64,000 nucleotides of DNA, from contig QKWP01000607.1 in the NCBI GenBank assembly GCA_003550325.1, positions 25,390 through 89,389 of the forward strand, read 5' to 3'. The position numbers and the translations under genes are program-made. Below the pieces are notes generated by a model. The model searched no databases. It saw nothing but the letters and a program-made list of their open reading frames with translations, and had not been told where the DNA came from. Position 1 is the stretch's first letter. Each line of letters starts with the position of its first letter. Source of the DNA: Gigaspora rosea. Lineage: Eukaryota > Glomeromycota > Glomeromycetes > Diversisporales > Gigasporaceae. Below are positions 22,552-35,386 of the stretch, piece after piece.

Positions 22552-23691
22552 GCTAAAATCTATTTCTACTTGCCAGATCCTATTGTAGTTCTAGTTTTAA
22601 ACCAAACCTGATTTTTAATCTAAATACAACCTGTAAGTCTAAAGAATCATTAGAACCCGAAATATATATAGATAGATTAGGTTAATTATAGGGTTACTAA
22701 AAAAGGAAAGATCTACAAATAACTTCAAAAATAAGCAAAAAATTACTATAAAATAGAAAAGATCTATATAAAAAACCTCAAAATTAAGCAAACTCATACC
22801 TGACCTATCTATGTATATTTCGGAGTCCTAATCATTTCTTAATCATTGGAATTAAAAAACAACAGAAAAAATTCACTAATCAAAAACATACACTAATCTA
22901 CTATTCTGAATATTCTTCGAATAATTTTCATTCACTATAGGACTAAAATTCAAAGATACTGGTGTGTTGTTCCTGTACATACTAGCATTTCTATTTTTCT
23001 AAACTAAAAATGGCCCATATAATATTCATGTAAAGTGCATTTTCTATTTTATTTTTCTTTCTGATCCAAGATTTAACATTAACGAAAACTCTGATAAAGC
23101 AACAATACGGAACTACTCAAATAATGAAATCCTATCCATAGTAATACTAAAAGCGACATGGAGCTGTACAAATGATGAATTTCATATTTACAAGAACATA
23201 TAAACATTGACGTCTAAACTACAATACTAAAAGCGACGAGTTTACAACAAAGCTCCAATAACACGAAGATACAAAATAATACCAAAACTGGCAATAGCAG
23301 TAATGATTAATATTTACCTAGAATATATTAATTTAAATAAAAAAAAGATAAAAGATCAATTATCATAGAAAATTCTAGATCTACAATTTTCATATGCATT
23401 ACACAAAAAAATTATTACATTTCTATATACAAGAATGATCATCATACTCTTTACCCTTAAATATAAAATAAGATAATTAACATTCTAATCTATTCATATA
23501 TTTCAATTCTGGGTCTGTTCGATTCAACATTTTTGATTGGTTGTATCTGAAAAATGTGATCTAAATGTAGAAAAACTAACAGAAATACGTAAGGTAATTA
23601 TGACTATTAGGCTATTCCAATTTAAATCTACGTTTAACATAACTTTTCCCCCTCTGGATTGAGCAAATTATAGAGAGAATTAAACAACATA
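22552..23691. other. No gene seen
   Basis: AT-rich DNA without supported coding or repeats that I could delimit. Confidence 0.45.
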
Positions 23692-23750
23692 TATAGTTAC
23701 ATCTCAATATAGTCACCGGTTTGGAATACAGAAATCTAGTAATTATAATA

Positions 23751-24065
23751 GTTAGCAATCAATTAATCGACTATCACTTCACTGATATAACATTTCACCA
23801 ACAATTATTCACTAACAGGTTCATTTCACCAACAGTTTAGTTTACCGAAGCTCATTTTACCAACAAAGTAATTCTAGTCATTTTCATTAGAGTTAGGGTA
23901 GAATTAGATAGAATTAGGGCTAAAGTTAGGGTGTTTTTCAAAAAAAAACTTGTCAGTGAAATGAACTTTGGTAAAACAAATTGTCAGTAAAATAAACTTG
24001 TTGGTGAGTATTTGTTGATGAAATGTTATGTTGATGAAGTGATGTTGGCAAAATAATATGAACCT
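23751..24065. mobile_element. Hairpin MITE family P, copy 1
   Basis: ~315 bp. The left arm is made of TTCACCAACAA-type words and the right arm of their inverses (TTGTCAGTGAAATGAACTT), around a GTTAGGGTAGAATTAG centre. Flanks ATTATAA match on both sides (8-9 bp). Copies at 33284 and 61219. Confidence 0.85.
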
Positions 24066-24447
24066 GATTATAACAAGGTGTAACTATAAACAATAAACTT
24101 TATATAATCATTTTAATAATCAAAATAAAATAATATAACTATATTAAATATTTTTAATTGATTTATATATTAAAAATTTATTATTTTTAAATAAATTGAT
24201 TAATGTGCACAAGTAAAGTATCAATTTATTTATGTTTTAAAATTTTTATAATTTTTTCAAGTGATTTTTATTAATACGATTTTACATTTACTTTATAAGA
24301 ATAAAAAATTTTTAAAATTTTTAAATTTTTTTAAAAATCATAAAATATAAAATTACATTAATAAAAATTATTAAAAGATTATAAAAATGATATAATATAT
24401 GTAAATTATTATGTAGAGCAACTTTATTTAATGCACAGTAATAGATT

Positions 24448-25787
24448 TATAGTCATCCCTCTCTATAATCACCAAGTCTGTCACACCTAATTTTGGTAAT
24501 TGTAAAGAGGTGTAATTATAATAAAATACCTTATTATAGTCATCTATAGGTGAAATGTGGCATGCTTCTATCTAAAACTTTTTCTTTACTAAATTAACAT
24601 ACATGCCCACTAATTAAAAGTTGTAGAGCTTGTCGAAACGCATCTAACAGTAGTTAGATCATTCAAATCAGCCCAGTGGATGGTGAGATATCGTCAAAAA
24701 ACGATTGGCTGACTATATAAATCTCTATGTAAACAATATTTGTTTGCATAAGAGATTTTATATGGGGTGCCTCGTATTAAAAGGGCCCATTTTGCAATTT
24801 TTTTGAAAAATGAGTTTTTATTAGATTCATGTAAATTTCGACATGGTTGACATTTTTTGACTATAAATGAAGGTCGATTTGCATACTAAAAAATGGAGGT
24901 AATGTAAATGAAAAATTACGCGAGTCTGCCTAAGAACAAGCACATCACGAGATTACCCGATAGTCACCTGTTATATTTAACCACTCAAAATCGTGAAATT
25001 TGCTTAATCCCAGATCAGTCTGAAAATCAAAACAAACGATTAAACTCAATTATCTCAAAATAAGCTAGATGACAGAATAGGCCCTTTGAATATGAGGCAT
25101 CCCATATAGTTGGCCAATCATTTTTTGATGATATCTCACTATCCACTGGATCGATTTGGATAATCTGACCACAGTTAGATGCGTCTTGACGAGCTCTACA
25201 ACTTTCAATTAGTGGCAGCTATCGTTAACTTAGTAAGAAAAAAAAGTTTTAGATGGAAGCACTCCACATTTCAACTATAGTAATTTTCATATGTAATCTC
25301 TGTCACAGATTTTTATATAGTCAGCCAATTGTTTTTCGATTATAACATGCCACCCACTGGGCAGATTTGGATGATCTAACCACTATTAGATGCGTCTCGA
25401 CGAGCTCTATGACTTTCAATTAGTGAACATGTATCATTAACTTAGTAAGAAAAAAATTTTAGATGGAAGCACTCCACATTTCGACTATAGGATCACTCTC
25501 CAGTTGACAGGCGAATTATCAATTAATAGATAATTTTAAATATATGTGAATATGAAAATTGGCCAATCAGATTATATAATCCATATTTAGTTAAAAATTG
25601 GTGACTATAATGAGGGTTTTTTATTAATAAAATTGTTAAAAAATCAAATTTTTATGGTAATAGTAATTATAAGTGATTTGTGACTATAATGAGCTTTTTT
25701 TACTATGTTTAAGTCTGTCGTACAAAATTGGGTGCTTAAATAGAGGTGTGACTATATGGGGTGTGACTATAGGGAGATCTGACTGTA
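24448..25787. mobile_element. Tc1/mariner-like element X, copy 1
   Basis: Ends TATAGTCATCCCTCTCTATA and GGGAGATCTGACTGTA, bounded by TA. The inverse copy is X2 at 26793-28683. The interior is four alternately orientated ~190-bp modules (GGAAGCACTCCACATTT, TAGAGCTCGTCGAGACGCAT, GATATCGTCAAAAAACGATT). No transposase. It carries MITE W copy 2. Confidence 0.85.
24774..25103. mobile_element. TIR MITE family W, copy 2, inside X1
   Basis: Ends GGGGTGCCTCGTATTAAAAG and CTTTGAATATGAGGCATCCC are inverted. The body matches 9720-10055 (ATTAGATTCATGTAAATTTC, ATTAAACTCAATTATCTCAA). It splits the X1 word GATTTTATATAGTTGG, which is intact in X2 near 28020. Confidence 0.85.
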
Positions 25788-26359
25788 CTTACAAAAAATA
25801 AAGTTTTATATATAGCAACTAGCATTACCTGGTATAATATTTATCTGCATCATATATTTAAATATTTTGTTGCTTATTATATTTTAATAGGTTGATATAT
25901 GCAATTGCGCTTTAAACTTATATAAGAATTATTATACAAGTTAGTGTTTCGAAGTTCAGTTCAGTTCAATAGAGGTTTAGGTTCAGGTTCAATGAACCTG
26001 AACCTGAACCTAAACCTGCTCTAAAAGTTCAATATTGAACTGAACCTGAACTTTAATTGAACATAAACTGAACTTAAAAAAAGTCAGTTCAGGTTCAGTT
26101 CAAGGTTCATGAACATGTTCAGGTTCATAATATATGCACATGTTTATCTAAATCACAAAGTTAGAATCAATTAGTAAAATTTAGAGAATCATAATTTTAT
26201 TATTAATAAAATATACAAATTTCCATGATTCTCTAAATTTTACTAATTGATCTTAATTTCTTGCACTAAGTAAACTTGTTATACACCAAAAATACATCAA
26301 ATCGGTATATTTTATTTTGCTTTTCTTAAAATTTGAAGAAAAGATGCTTAATTTTGGAA

Positions 26360-26700
26360 ATTTATCAAAAATTCAAAATTAAACAACTTTGACGCAAATT
26401 TTAAGGAAAATAAAATAAAATATACTGTTAAAATGTATTTTTTTGGTGCTAGCAAGTTTACTAAGATCAAGAAGTTAAGATCAATTAGTAAAATTTAGAG
26501 AATCATAGAAATTTGTATAATTTTATTAATAAAATTATACAAATTTCTATGATTCTCTAAATTTTACTAATTGATCATAACTTTTTGATCTAAGTAAACT
26601 TGTTTAGCACCAAAAAATATATTATATCAGTATATTTTATTTTATTTTCCTTAAAATTTGCATCAAAAATGCTTAATTTTGAAAATTTGATAAAAATTTT
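26360..26700. repeat. Long palindrome with a 98-bp perfect core
   Basis: 26479-26576 reads identically on both strands without a spacer, from GATCAATTAGTAAAATTTAG to the mirrored end. Imperfect symmetry extends to about 26360 and 26700. Related palindromes of the same core lie at 26165-26253 and 28683-28768. Confidence 0.9.
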
Positions 26701-26844
26701 CAAAAATTAAGCATCTTTTCTTCAAATTTTAAGAAAAATAAAATAAATTTGGAGCTTAACAAGTTTACTTAGTGCAAGAAGTTATGATAAATTACAGTCA
26801 GACCTCCCTATAGTCACACCCCATATAGTCACACCTCTATTTAA

Positions 26845-27359
26845 GGGTAGGGGGTACGTAGATTATTTATCATATGATTTTTGTGGTATCGATTTTTTCT
26901 TTTTAAAGTTTAGTAAAATTTTTTTTAATCAAATTATTTAAATTATTAAATAAAATCATAGAACAGGTTTCTGCGATTCTAAAAATAGTAAAATTATCAA
27001 AATTGGTTGAATATTCATCAAGTTATAAAGATTTAAACTTTAGGTGTTGAAAGTTGTTTATAAAAATCATATGATGATTATATGATATCGACCAATCAAA
27101 ATTAATTATTTTGTGTAACTCAAGGAAATTTAGCCAACTGGGGGAAACTTTATTATATATAGAAGTATAATTTTTTTAAATATATACTATATTAAAATTT
27201 TACTATTATAAAATGTGCGTTTTATTCTATATATTATAAAATTTTAGTCAAATTTGGTTGCAACTATAAAAAGTTTTATTAGTAGCACATTTTCAATTTC
27301 TATATAAATCTCATTGTACCACAAAAATCATATGATAAATGATTTACGTACCCCTACCC
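26845..27359. mobile_element. piggyBac-like MITE with TTAA duplication, copy 1
   Basis: TTAA at 26841-26844 and 27360-27363. TIRs GGGTAGGGGGTACGTAGATT and its inverse extend for ~45 bp through CATATGATTTTTGTGGTA. 515 bp, non-coding. X1 shows the uninserted word CTTAAATAGAGG, confirming the borders. Confidence 0.9.
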
Positions 27360-28140
27360 TTAAGCACCTGATTTTGTGCGACGGACTCAAATATAGTAAA
27401 AAAACCTCATTATAGTCACAAATCGCTTATAATCACTATCACCATGAAAATTGGGTTTTTAACAATTTTATTAATAAAAAACCCTCATTATAGTCACCAA
27501 TTTTTAACTATATATGGATTAAATAATCTGATTGGCCAATTTTCATATTCACATATATTTAAAATTATCTATTAATTAATAATCCGCCTGTCAACTGGAG
27601 AGTGATCCTATAGGCGAAATGTGGAGTGCTTCCATCTAAAAGTTTTTTCTTACTAAGTTAACGATACAGATCTACTAATTTTAAGTTGTAGAGCTCGTCG
27701 AGACGCATCTAATGGTGGTTAGATCATCCAAATCGGCCCAGTGGATAGCGAGATATCGTCAAAAAACGATTGGCCGACTATATAAAATCCGTGACGGAGA
27801 TTACATATGAAAATCACTAAATGTGGAGTGCTTCAATCTAAATCTTTTTTTCTTACTAAGTTAACGATACATACCCACTAATTGAAAGTTGTAGAGCACA
27901 TCGAGACACATCTAACAGTGGTTAGATCATTCAAATCGGCCTAGTAGATGGCGAGATATCGTCAAAAAATGATTGGCTGACTATATAAAATCTCTTATGT
28001 ATACAAATATTGTTTACATAGAGATTTTATATAGTCGGCCAATTGTTTTTCGATGATATCTCGCCATCTACTAGGCCGATTTGAATGATCTAACCACCTT
28101 AAATGTATCTTGACGTGCTCTACAACTTTCAATTAGTGGG

Positions 28141-28524
28141 TACTTTACAAAAAAGTGCTAAATTTTGATTTGCTAAAAATAAGCCACTTAATAGCACTGA
28201 TAATGTACTATTAAATAAAGAATTTTTGCCAATATGGGTATTTTTTTAGCATTTATTATTATAATTTAATCTTATAAATATATTTACCAATTATTATAAC
28301 AATAAAATACTAATATTGGCAATATGAATGCAATAATTTAGCACAAATATAGTTCTAAAAATTACCAATTTTTAACTATTATATTAGATAGTTAATAGTA
28401 CTAATAATAAAGCAATTTTGTAATAAATTATTAAAATAACTAATTTAATGTTAATAATGTGCTTTTTATTGCTTATATTTGGCTAACTATTGCAAATTTA
28501 AAAATTCTAAAATTTTGTAAAGTA
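28141..28524. mobile_element. TA-flanked MITE V inside X2
   Basis: Ends TACTTTACAAAAAAGTGC and CTAAAATTTTGTAAAGTA are inverted. They split GTGGGTATGTATCGTTAAC at TA, as seen uninserted elsewhere in element X. 384 bp, non-coding. Confidence 0.85.
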
Positions 28525-29566
28525 TGTATTGTTAACTTAGTAAGAAAAAAAGTTTTAGATGGAAGCACGCCACATTTTGCCTATAGATGACCAAAATGAG
28601 GTATTTTATTTATAGTCACACCTCTTTACAATCACCAAAATAGGGTGCGACAGACTTGGTGATTATAGAGAGGGACGACTGTAGTAAAATTTAGAGAAGC
28701 ATAGAAATTTGTATAATTTTATTAATAAAATTATACAAAATGCTATGATTCTCTAAATTTACTAACTGATTTATACTTTATACTCTAAGTAAACTTGTTC
28801 AGTATCAAAAAATACACATATTTTTGTTTAGACACAAACTAATTTGCAAAATTTTGATTAGCTTGACCAAACTTATAATTGAGTTTAAGTTTAGTATAAG
28901 GTTTTAATAATAAAATTTAGAGTTTAAGTCTGGTCTAAACCAGACCAAACCCGGACCCAACCGAGAATCACTAGTTCATATGAACACCAGACTCAATCTG
29001 AACAAGTTTATGAACTTATGAACTGAACCTGTACTTAACCTGAACCAGCCCTAAAAGTTCAATACTGAACCTGATCCTGAACTTGTTTTAAAAAATGTTC
29101 AGGTTCAGGTTCAATACTGAACCTGAACCTGAACCTGAACTTGATCTAAGTTCAGTTCAGTTCATGTTCATAGGAACAATAATACAAGTTATAGAATTAT
29201 ATCTGTGACTCTATGCCTGATTATACAAGTTGTAGAAATTATTTTAGACAGCTAATAGTATTTCAGCACTAATTTTTAATATGAGATTGCTGCAATATTT
29301 TAGAGCTTTTATATCAAAACTCAATTCCAAAATATATTTGTCAAAATTAAAATAGTATCTATATAACATGTATAAATCTAACACAATTTCAAAGTTTACT
29401 TTAAATTTTATACTTTTTCCACTCCCGGTTTGTGCAACTGCATTGTGCAGCTACTTATTTAACAATCATATACTGTACTTATGTATGTACGTGATTACTA
29501 CACAGGTGACTATATATCACTAATATCAAGATAATTTTGTAATATTAATAAGATAATCACAAGTAC

Positions 29567-30539
29567 AGTCAAAGATATTTCCAAATTTGGATTAGCACTT
29601 AGATTTGTTCTAGAATTTAGAAGATCATTGATCATCATTTTGATTGACTATTTTAGTCAAAATTCACATGTTTTTTTTAAATAGAAAAATGACAAGTTTG
29701 GTTAAATTGACAAAAATATATTTAATCCTAATATTTGAAGTTCTAAAGATTTAGAATTTACTGAAGTTGTAGTTGAATCCATTTATGGGTTAAGTTATAC
29801 ATGTTCAAAAAAGAGTAGTTAGTTAAAAGTTTTATAACTAGTTCAGGTTTGAATTTGCTTTTCTTTATATTTGTTCATACTATCTAGTTGTAATTTTGTT
29901 TAAACTTGATTCGTTAAATTCTGAACTAGCTTATTTTAGCAGCCAGTCTTAGTAATATTAATGAGTAAGAAAAGTTAAAGTGTTAGTAAATTTAAAGCAG
30001 TAAAAAAGAGAATTTAAAGTGATTTATAACAAGTATATAACTTAATAGAAGTTATCTACATATAAAGTCACAAGCAGTAGGTAGCGATCAAATAAAAGAA
30101 CCTAATCTTAACCAGTAAGGTTTTTTATCTTCTCTATTAGTAGAATTAGAGGGAAAGTGCGTGAATTTATTATTAATTAAAAAAAATTAATATATAAAAA
30201 AATACTTATGTATCAATTTCTATTTCAAAGTTGGAACTTTAAAAAAATCAAATATCAGTAAGCTTCTAATAATTACCAAAATATATGTATTAATACACAA
30301 TAGTACTAATTTTTATTAATTACTGTAAGTCTCGTTTAATAAGAATTTGAATGAAAGATCAAAAATAGTATGATAGCAGTAAAATAATAGAATTTATTGT
30401 TTTATAACTATAATATATATGATTAGTTAAGTTCTTTATGCTATTTCTTTATTAGCCAGTTCACTGATTATATTTTTTTTATCTACAATTTCTTTATCAT
30501 TACTCAAATCTCGTATTTCTTGTAAAATGGTTAGTAATA
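29567..30539. other. No gene seen
   Basis: AT-rich DNA; possible but unproven 3' remnants of the relic gene that follows on the minus strand. Confidence 0.4.
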
Positions 30540-31017
30540 TAACTTTTGACTTATTATTCAAATAAATGTATTTTGAACATTGTATTCAGAAATTAAGACA
30601 AATACAAAATTAATTGCAATTAGCTTTTCTTTTCTTATTTCACTTTCATTTTTCAATACATTAGCTTCCTTCTCTATTACTGAAATTGGGTGCCAAATAT
30701 CTGTACTTGTTTGCTACAATAAGGTATCTCTAATGAATATTTGTCTTTTTTCTTGTGCTAGTGCACTAAATAATTTTATTTCTTCACTCAAGTTAACGTC
30801 ACTATCTAAATTAGTAATTGTATCATTTATTTTCTCTAGATTTAAACCTGTTTTTTTCTCAAGTATGTATGAAAGCATTGTTGCTCTATATGGGAATTAG
30901 GCTGAGTTCATAATTCTAAATTTTCATGCTCTTTATATCCAATAACATTGAACAAATTGGTATGCAACTAAATTTTTTTAATATTATATTTTTTATTATT
31001 TTTTTTTGTTATTTTTT

Positions 31018-31740
31018 TTTATATGTCAAAGTTCCCACTCTGGGTAAAAGTTTATTTAATCAAGCCTGTGGATGAAGGGCGCCTTTTTGGGCACCCCACA
31101 ATTGTTACATTGAATGAGAGTACAACTAGCCACACGTACAACTTTTGGTTGTCTAATTTAAGTAGTCCACCTGAAGGTTCTACACTAATTGCCATATCTA
31201 CAACCCAACTAGGGGATTGCCTATTAAACTCTCTGGTCCAAGCTTCACATGTCAATCCTATTTGTGATTACTGGTATAACCCTCCGATACATTAGTCAGT
31301 CAAATACAGTCCCAGATGCTAACTACATCCCCTTAGGGCCTCGCAGTACACTTGGTAAAGCAGTCTTTGTCCCACACAGGTTTTACCTATACTTTGGTAA
31401 TTTACGCACTTACCAAGGCAAGCAACTTGCAGTCAGGGGATACCTAACTGCTACCATTACTTACTTCTGCCCTTGTAAGGTTCGCTCTGACCCCAGTACT
31501 AACTATTACTTTCTTATCGGTCTTTCACTGATACATACCAGACTTCCAATCCAGTTGGCCTGAAAGGGTTGATCTACTCTGCATTAGGTGCCATTATGGT
31601 GTTTCTCTCCCAGTACCTACTTCTATAACATAGGTCCTTTTCCTCCGGTACTCGACCCGATGGCCAGGTTGGTAGACCTTGTCCTAAGATTGACGTCCGA
31701 TTCTTCGTTCTAGTCCAATATTCTAGTTTTGGTAGTATTT
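31018..31740 (-). mobile_element. SINE-like retroelement S, 5'-truncated copy
   Basis: Homologous to 50417-51718. Shared words: GGTTGTCTAATTTAAGTAGT, ACTAGGGGATTGCCTATT and AGGTCCTTTTCCTCCGGTAC. On the minus strand it ends in GGGAACTTTGACATA plus an A-rich tail (T-rich 30975-31020 on plus). The tRNA-like head is missing, as in 5' truncation. It holds the uninterrupted word CTACCATTACTTACTTCTG, the empty site for the hAT MITE at 50877. Confidence 0.8.
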
Positions 31741-33283
31741 TAATATTATATTGAAATTTATTAATACTGATAATATGTATATATGTTATATACTTAATTA
31801 GGGTTTGTTAATTAGAATTTGACTTTTTCGAATTATTTAATAAGAATTATTTAGCTTGAGAATATATGAGTGACAGAAAGAGAACCCTATAAATTGATTT
31901 ACTACTTTCCTTTATTGAATATAGCTCATGCCTGCAAGCTAATATATAATCGATTGATCTAGTCATTTTTTTAATACTCTTTGTATTAAATGAATTTGTC
32001 AAAAGAAAATATTGTTAAAAGCTAATTATTATATAGATTGGATTTTTAGAAGGAGATTCCGATAAGACAAGAAATAATAAATCAATTTTCAGATTTTCTC
32101 TTTCCGTCACTTATATAATTAATAGAAATCTATTAATATGTATATTAATAATAGGCTCTTATTTTTTTAATAGTCATTTTTTTCTAAGGTTATTTATTCA
32201 ATACTACATAGGATGAGGGCTAGTATTTTATTAGTTGCAGATATGTATTGCTAATACATATAATATTGGATAAATAGCCTATAGAGAAAATGACTATTAA
32301 AGAAATAACCTTATTAATGCTATATGTTAATACTCAAGTTAAATAATTTAAAATTTTAAGGTAAATAGTTAGATTATAAATTAAGCCAATTAAGAGAAAT
32401 ATATATTTATTCAATTACTTTTGTAAAATTTGTGTAATTTCTTGTAGCGATCTTCCAATAGCATTGTAATAGTACTAGAAGAATCAAGTTTTAATACTTT
32501 ATTAACTTTTTTATAACAGCATCAAGATCTTGATACTAATTATAAAGTCCAGAACAAGAATACTACTGAAGTATTTTCAATAATTTCATAAATATAAGGC
32601 TTCAAGCTTAATAAATTTTCCTCATATGATACTTCTATCAACCTATAAATTGGATAGCATCTAGCTAACCAAATTGGAGCAAATTGCTGTCTAGCTGCAT
32701 TTCGCAATAAGGATCAATTTGTTCTAACTCCAGTACAAAGTTAATAATAGCTTGGAGATAAGTAAAAGTCTATTTATTTATATTATATTTTTAATTTTTT
32801 ATATTATAAATTAAAATAAATAATATTTAACCTGTTCAAATTTTATTTTATATGCTTTATTAAATTGGTTTATGGCCCATTCCAAGTATCTATTGGAAGT
32901 CAGATTATTATGATTAATATATATGCCCAAATTAACTCGGATACTATAGTATATATAACATATTGAGTGTTCCATGCTTTATGGTGATTATACATTTTCA
33001 AAAATACTTTAATTGATTATCTGTTTGATAACCTTGGTAGCGAGCAAATATTTTAAATCTATTTCTCTTAATTAAGAAGTTAAATATAAGTAATTTAATA
33101 ATTTTAATATAATTTAAAAATTATTTTACACTAATTTAGTTCAACAAATAATTTAAGCATATTCATTTCTTCATTTAGGGCACCTGGAAGTAAAATTAGC
33201 CATTGAAAATTTTTTTAACTTTAAAGCTTAATTATATGGTATCCTATCACATATTACAGATATCCATTTGCACTGTCCAGATT

Positions 33284-33597
33284 GGGTAGCAATCAATTAA
33301 TCGACAATCACTTCACCGACATAACATTTCACTGACAATTATTCACCGACAAGTTCATTTTACTGACAGTTTATTTCACCAAAGCCCATTTCATAGACAA
33401 AGTAATTCTGGTTATTGTAGTTAGGGTCAGGTAAAATTAGGTAGAATTAGGGCTAAATTTGTGTGCTTTTTGAAAAAAAACTTGTTGGTGAAATGAACTT
33501 AGGCAAAATAAACTGTCAGTAAAATGAACTTGTCGGTGAGTATTTGTAGTGAAATGTTATATCGGTGAAGTGATTGTTAGCAAAATAATACGAACCT
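33284..33597. mobile_element. Hairpin MITE family P, copy 2, inside relic gene
   Basis: Flanked by GTCCAGATT (33275-33283) and GTTCAGATT (33598-33606), an 8-9 bp duplication. Begins GGGTAGCAATCA and ends ATAATACGAACCT. It splits the relic coding between GIKSEQ and CKWISV. Confidence 0.85.
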
Positions 33598-33774
33598 GTT
33601 CAGATTTAATTCCAGCAATCATTTCAATGTGCTCTAAACCTTTTTGAACATTTGCTAATGAATTTGGATTAACAGGAATCGAATTAGGAATATATAAATC
33701 TGGAATTTTTATATTTTGATTCATTATGTTTCTTGCTTTATGCTAACTGAATTTGTTGGTTCTAAGGTTTGAAT

Positions 33775-34934
33775 GTTTTTTTTTAATATTAGCCTGTGAT
33801 CATGCCATTTTTTATTCATAATAGTAGGTTAGTTACATTATCAAATGCTATAACTACCCTCCGGCTTCATCTAGCCTTACATCTAAAAAACAGCTTGTCT
33901 GTTTACTTAAAAGCACCTGTCCGTGACCTGCTAGAGTAGAATTAGCTTCACTATTACCGGATCTTTTCAAACCCCTCTATCGCTAGATCATTAGCTGAGT
34001 TCCACGGCTAGTCATGACCACTTTTTTTCTTATAAACTTCTTCCACCTAGATCCTGGCAGAATAGTTATATAACTAATATTTGCGTCGTACAACTAAAGA
34101 AACAAAAGAAAAAACAAATTGAAAGAAAGGGTAAAAAAAGGGGAAAAAAAAGAGAAGGAGAGAATAAAAGGAGGAAATACTATACAACCTAAACGAGAAA
34201 CCAAAATAAAAAAAAGAACAAGATGAAAAAAGCATAAAAAAAAAATATGGCCTGACATACATATACTTGAAAAAAAAGAAAATAAAGAAAGAAAGGAAAA
34301 ATGTCAGAAGAATATTCAAGAATATTCTAGTGATAAAAATTATATAATACTGCGCAAGGAAACGCCTCGCCAGAGTATTATATATAAAAAAGAAAGTAAC
34401 AGAACATTCTGAAATTTATTTTCCGCAGATCTGCCTACTCTGTTGCACCACATCTTATTACGCATTCGTTCCTGCTTCATTTGCATGCCTTCTTCCCAAT
34501 TAAGATAGGAACAACAATGCCAATCTTTTGGAGGGATACACCGAGTTTCTCACTTTTTGTCCAAAATTCCAGTAAAAAAGACTTCAAGCGAGAATATGAT
34601 AGTAGGAATAAAGGAGTTGTAAGAGTTACGCTATACAGATTAACATATCTAACCAAGTATCTACTTCTATTTTCATATCCATAGGCTTGACAAAGCTCCA
34701 GAGTTTCTCTGCTACATCTTTGCTCAATAGTACCCAAGCCGCCAAGGTGCTTCACTTATAAGTCTCCTGTTCTTTTTCATCTCTATTTCAGTCTCAGACA
34801 TATAGTGAATGGACTTTGTACCTGACAGCAGCTTTGGTAGAGTTTTGTTGTGTATAAATATGTTAACTGCGTAGTTTTCGTAGGTCTAAGTTCTTAGAAA
34901 ATTTGGTACGAGGGATCGTCAGAAAGAGTTGATA
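33775..34934 (-). mobile_element. 1.16-kb non-LTR element, copy B
   Basis: Flanked by TCTAAGGTTTGAAT (33761-33774) and TCTAAGGTTGAAT (34935-34947). The poly-A lies at 33776-33784 as T on plus. The 5' end reads ATCAACTCTTTCTGACGATC on the minus strand, as in copy C. Internal match to copy A includes LQKIGIV versus LQRIGIV in the short peptide frame (34477-34755) and a purine/pyrimidine-rich tract at 34090-34310. Diverged and non-autonomous. Confidence 0.85.
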
Positions 34935-35386
34935 TCTAAGGTTGAATATTATTGATTTACATTTATTTTTATATAATAATGTTTGTTGAAATAATGTGAT
35001 TTGATTGATTGAAGCAAGTATTGGCAACTTAGAATTGCAATTAGGACAGTTTCATTTTTTATTATCAATTTTTGACTTAAAACATTTTAAATATTTTTTG
35101 TTTTATTTGTTGAATTATTTTGTTTTTCAATAAGCTGATCGATTTTATTTGTTTTTTGATATTTTTTAGCATTTAAGTTATTTATTATTTTATTAATAAA
35201 ACAATGAAGTTCTTTTTCAAGTTCTTTATTCATATCGCTACTTAAATAAAATAATTGTGTTATATTGTTTTCACTTAATAAATTATATTGCCAAAGATCA
35301 ACATCTAATTGGCTATTATCATTCAGATTAAAATTTAAAGCTATGAAGCTAGTTACTATATGATATATAATAAGGTGGATATGGGT

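Larger units (their letters stand above)
26793..28683. mobile_element. Tc1/mariner-like element X, copy 2 (inverted)
   Basis: Ends TACAGTCAGACCTCCCTATA and TAGAGAGGGACGACTGTA, bounded by TA, sitting in the palindrome word ATTAGTAAAATTTAG of element E. It is the inverse of 24448-25787 and is enlarged by a piggyBac-like MITE and MITE V. Confidence 0.85.
25944..29181. mobile_element. Element E with GAACCT-rich ends
   Basis: The insertion splits the host word ATACAAGTTA, present at 25934-25943 and 29182-29191. Both subterminal zones (25950-26140, 28970-29170) are dense in GAACCT/AGGTTC hexamers in both orientations. The middle holds large palindromes and, nested inside, element X2. No coding frame. 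Confidence 0.75.
23692..29566. mobile_element. Second copy of the 5.2-9.0 kb TIR element, broken by nested insertions
   Basis: Segments 23692-23750, 24066-24447, 25788-25943 and 29182-29566, read in order, match the inverse of 9034 back to about 6690. The gaps are later insertions: family P MITE, element X1 and element E. The left end reads TATAGTTACATCTCAATATA. The far right end was not found. Because the LINE-related insertion of the first copy is absent here, this copy provides its empty site near 24190. Confidence 0.8.

Noticed and set aside
24448..28683. Single giant palindromic transposon
   Set aside because: The symmetry comes from two opposite copies of element X; only the second lies inside element E, and junctions with host words show separate insertions.
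30580..30900. 106-codon plus-strand membrane-like protein
   Set aside because: The opposite strand carries the relic gene blocks (KEHENLEL, FSALAQEKRQIF), so this frame is a shadow.
31023..31563. Open frames of 90-104 codons
   Set aside because: They lie wholly within the SINE-like copy and are not conserved as frames in 50417-51718.
34074..34319. Phe-rich 81-codon frame on the minus strand
   Set aside because: It is the purine/pyrimidine-rich tract of the LINE-related element.
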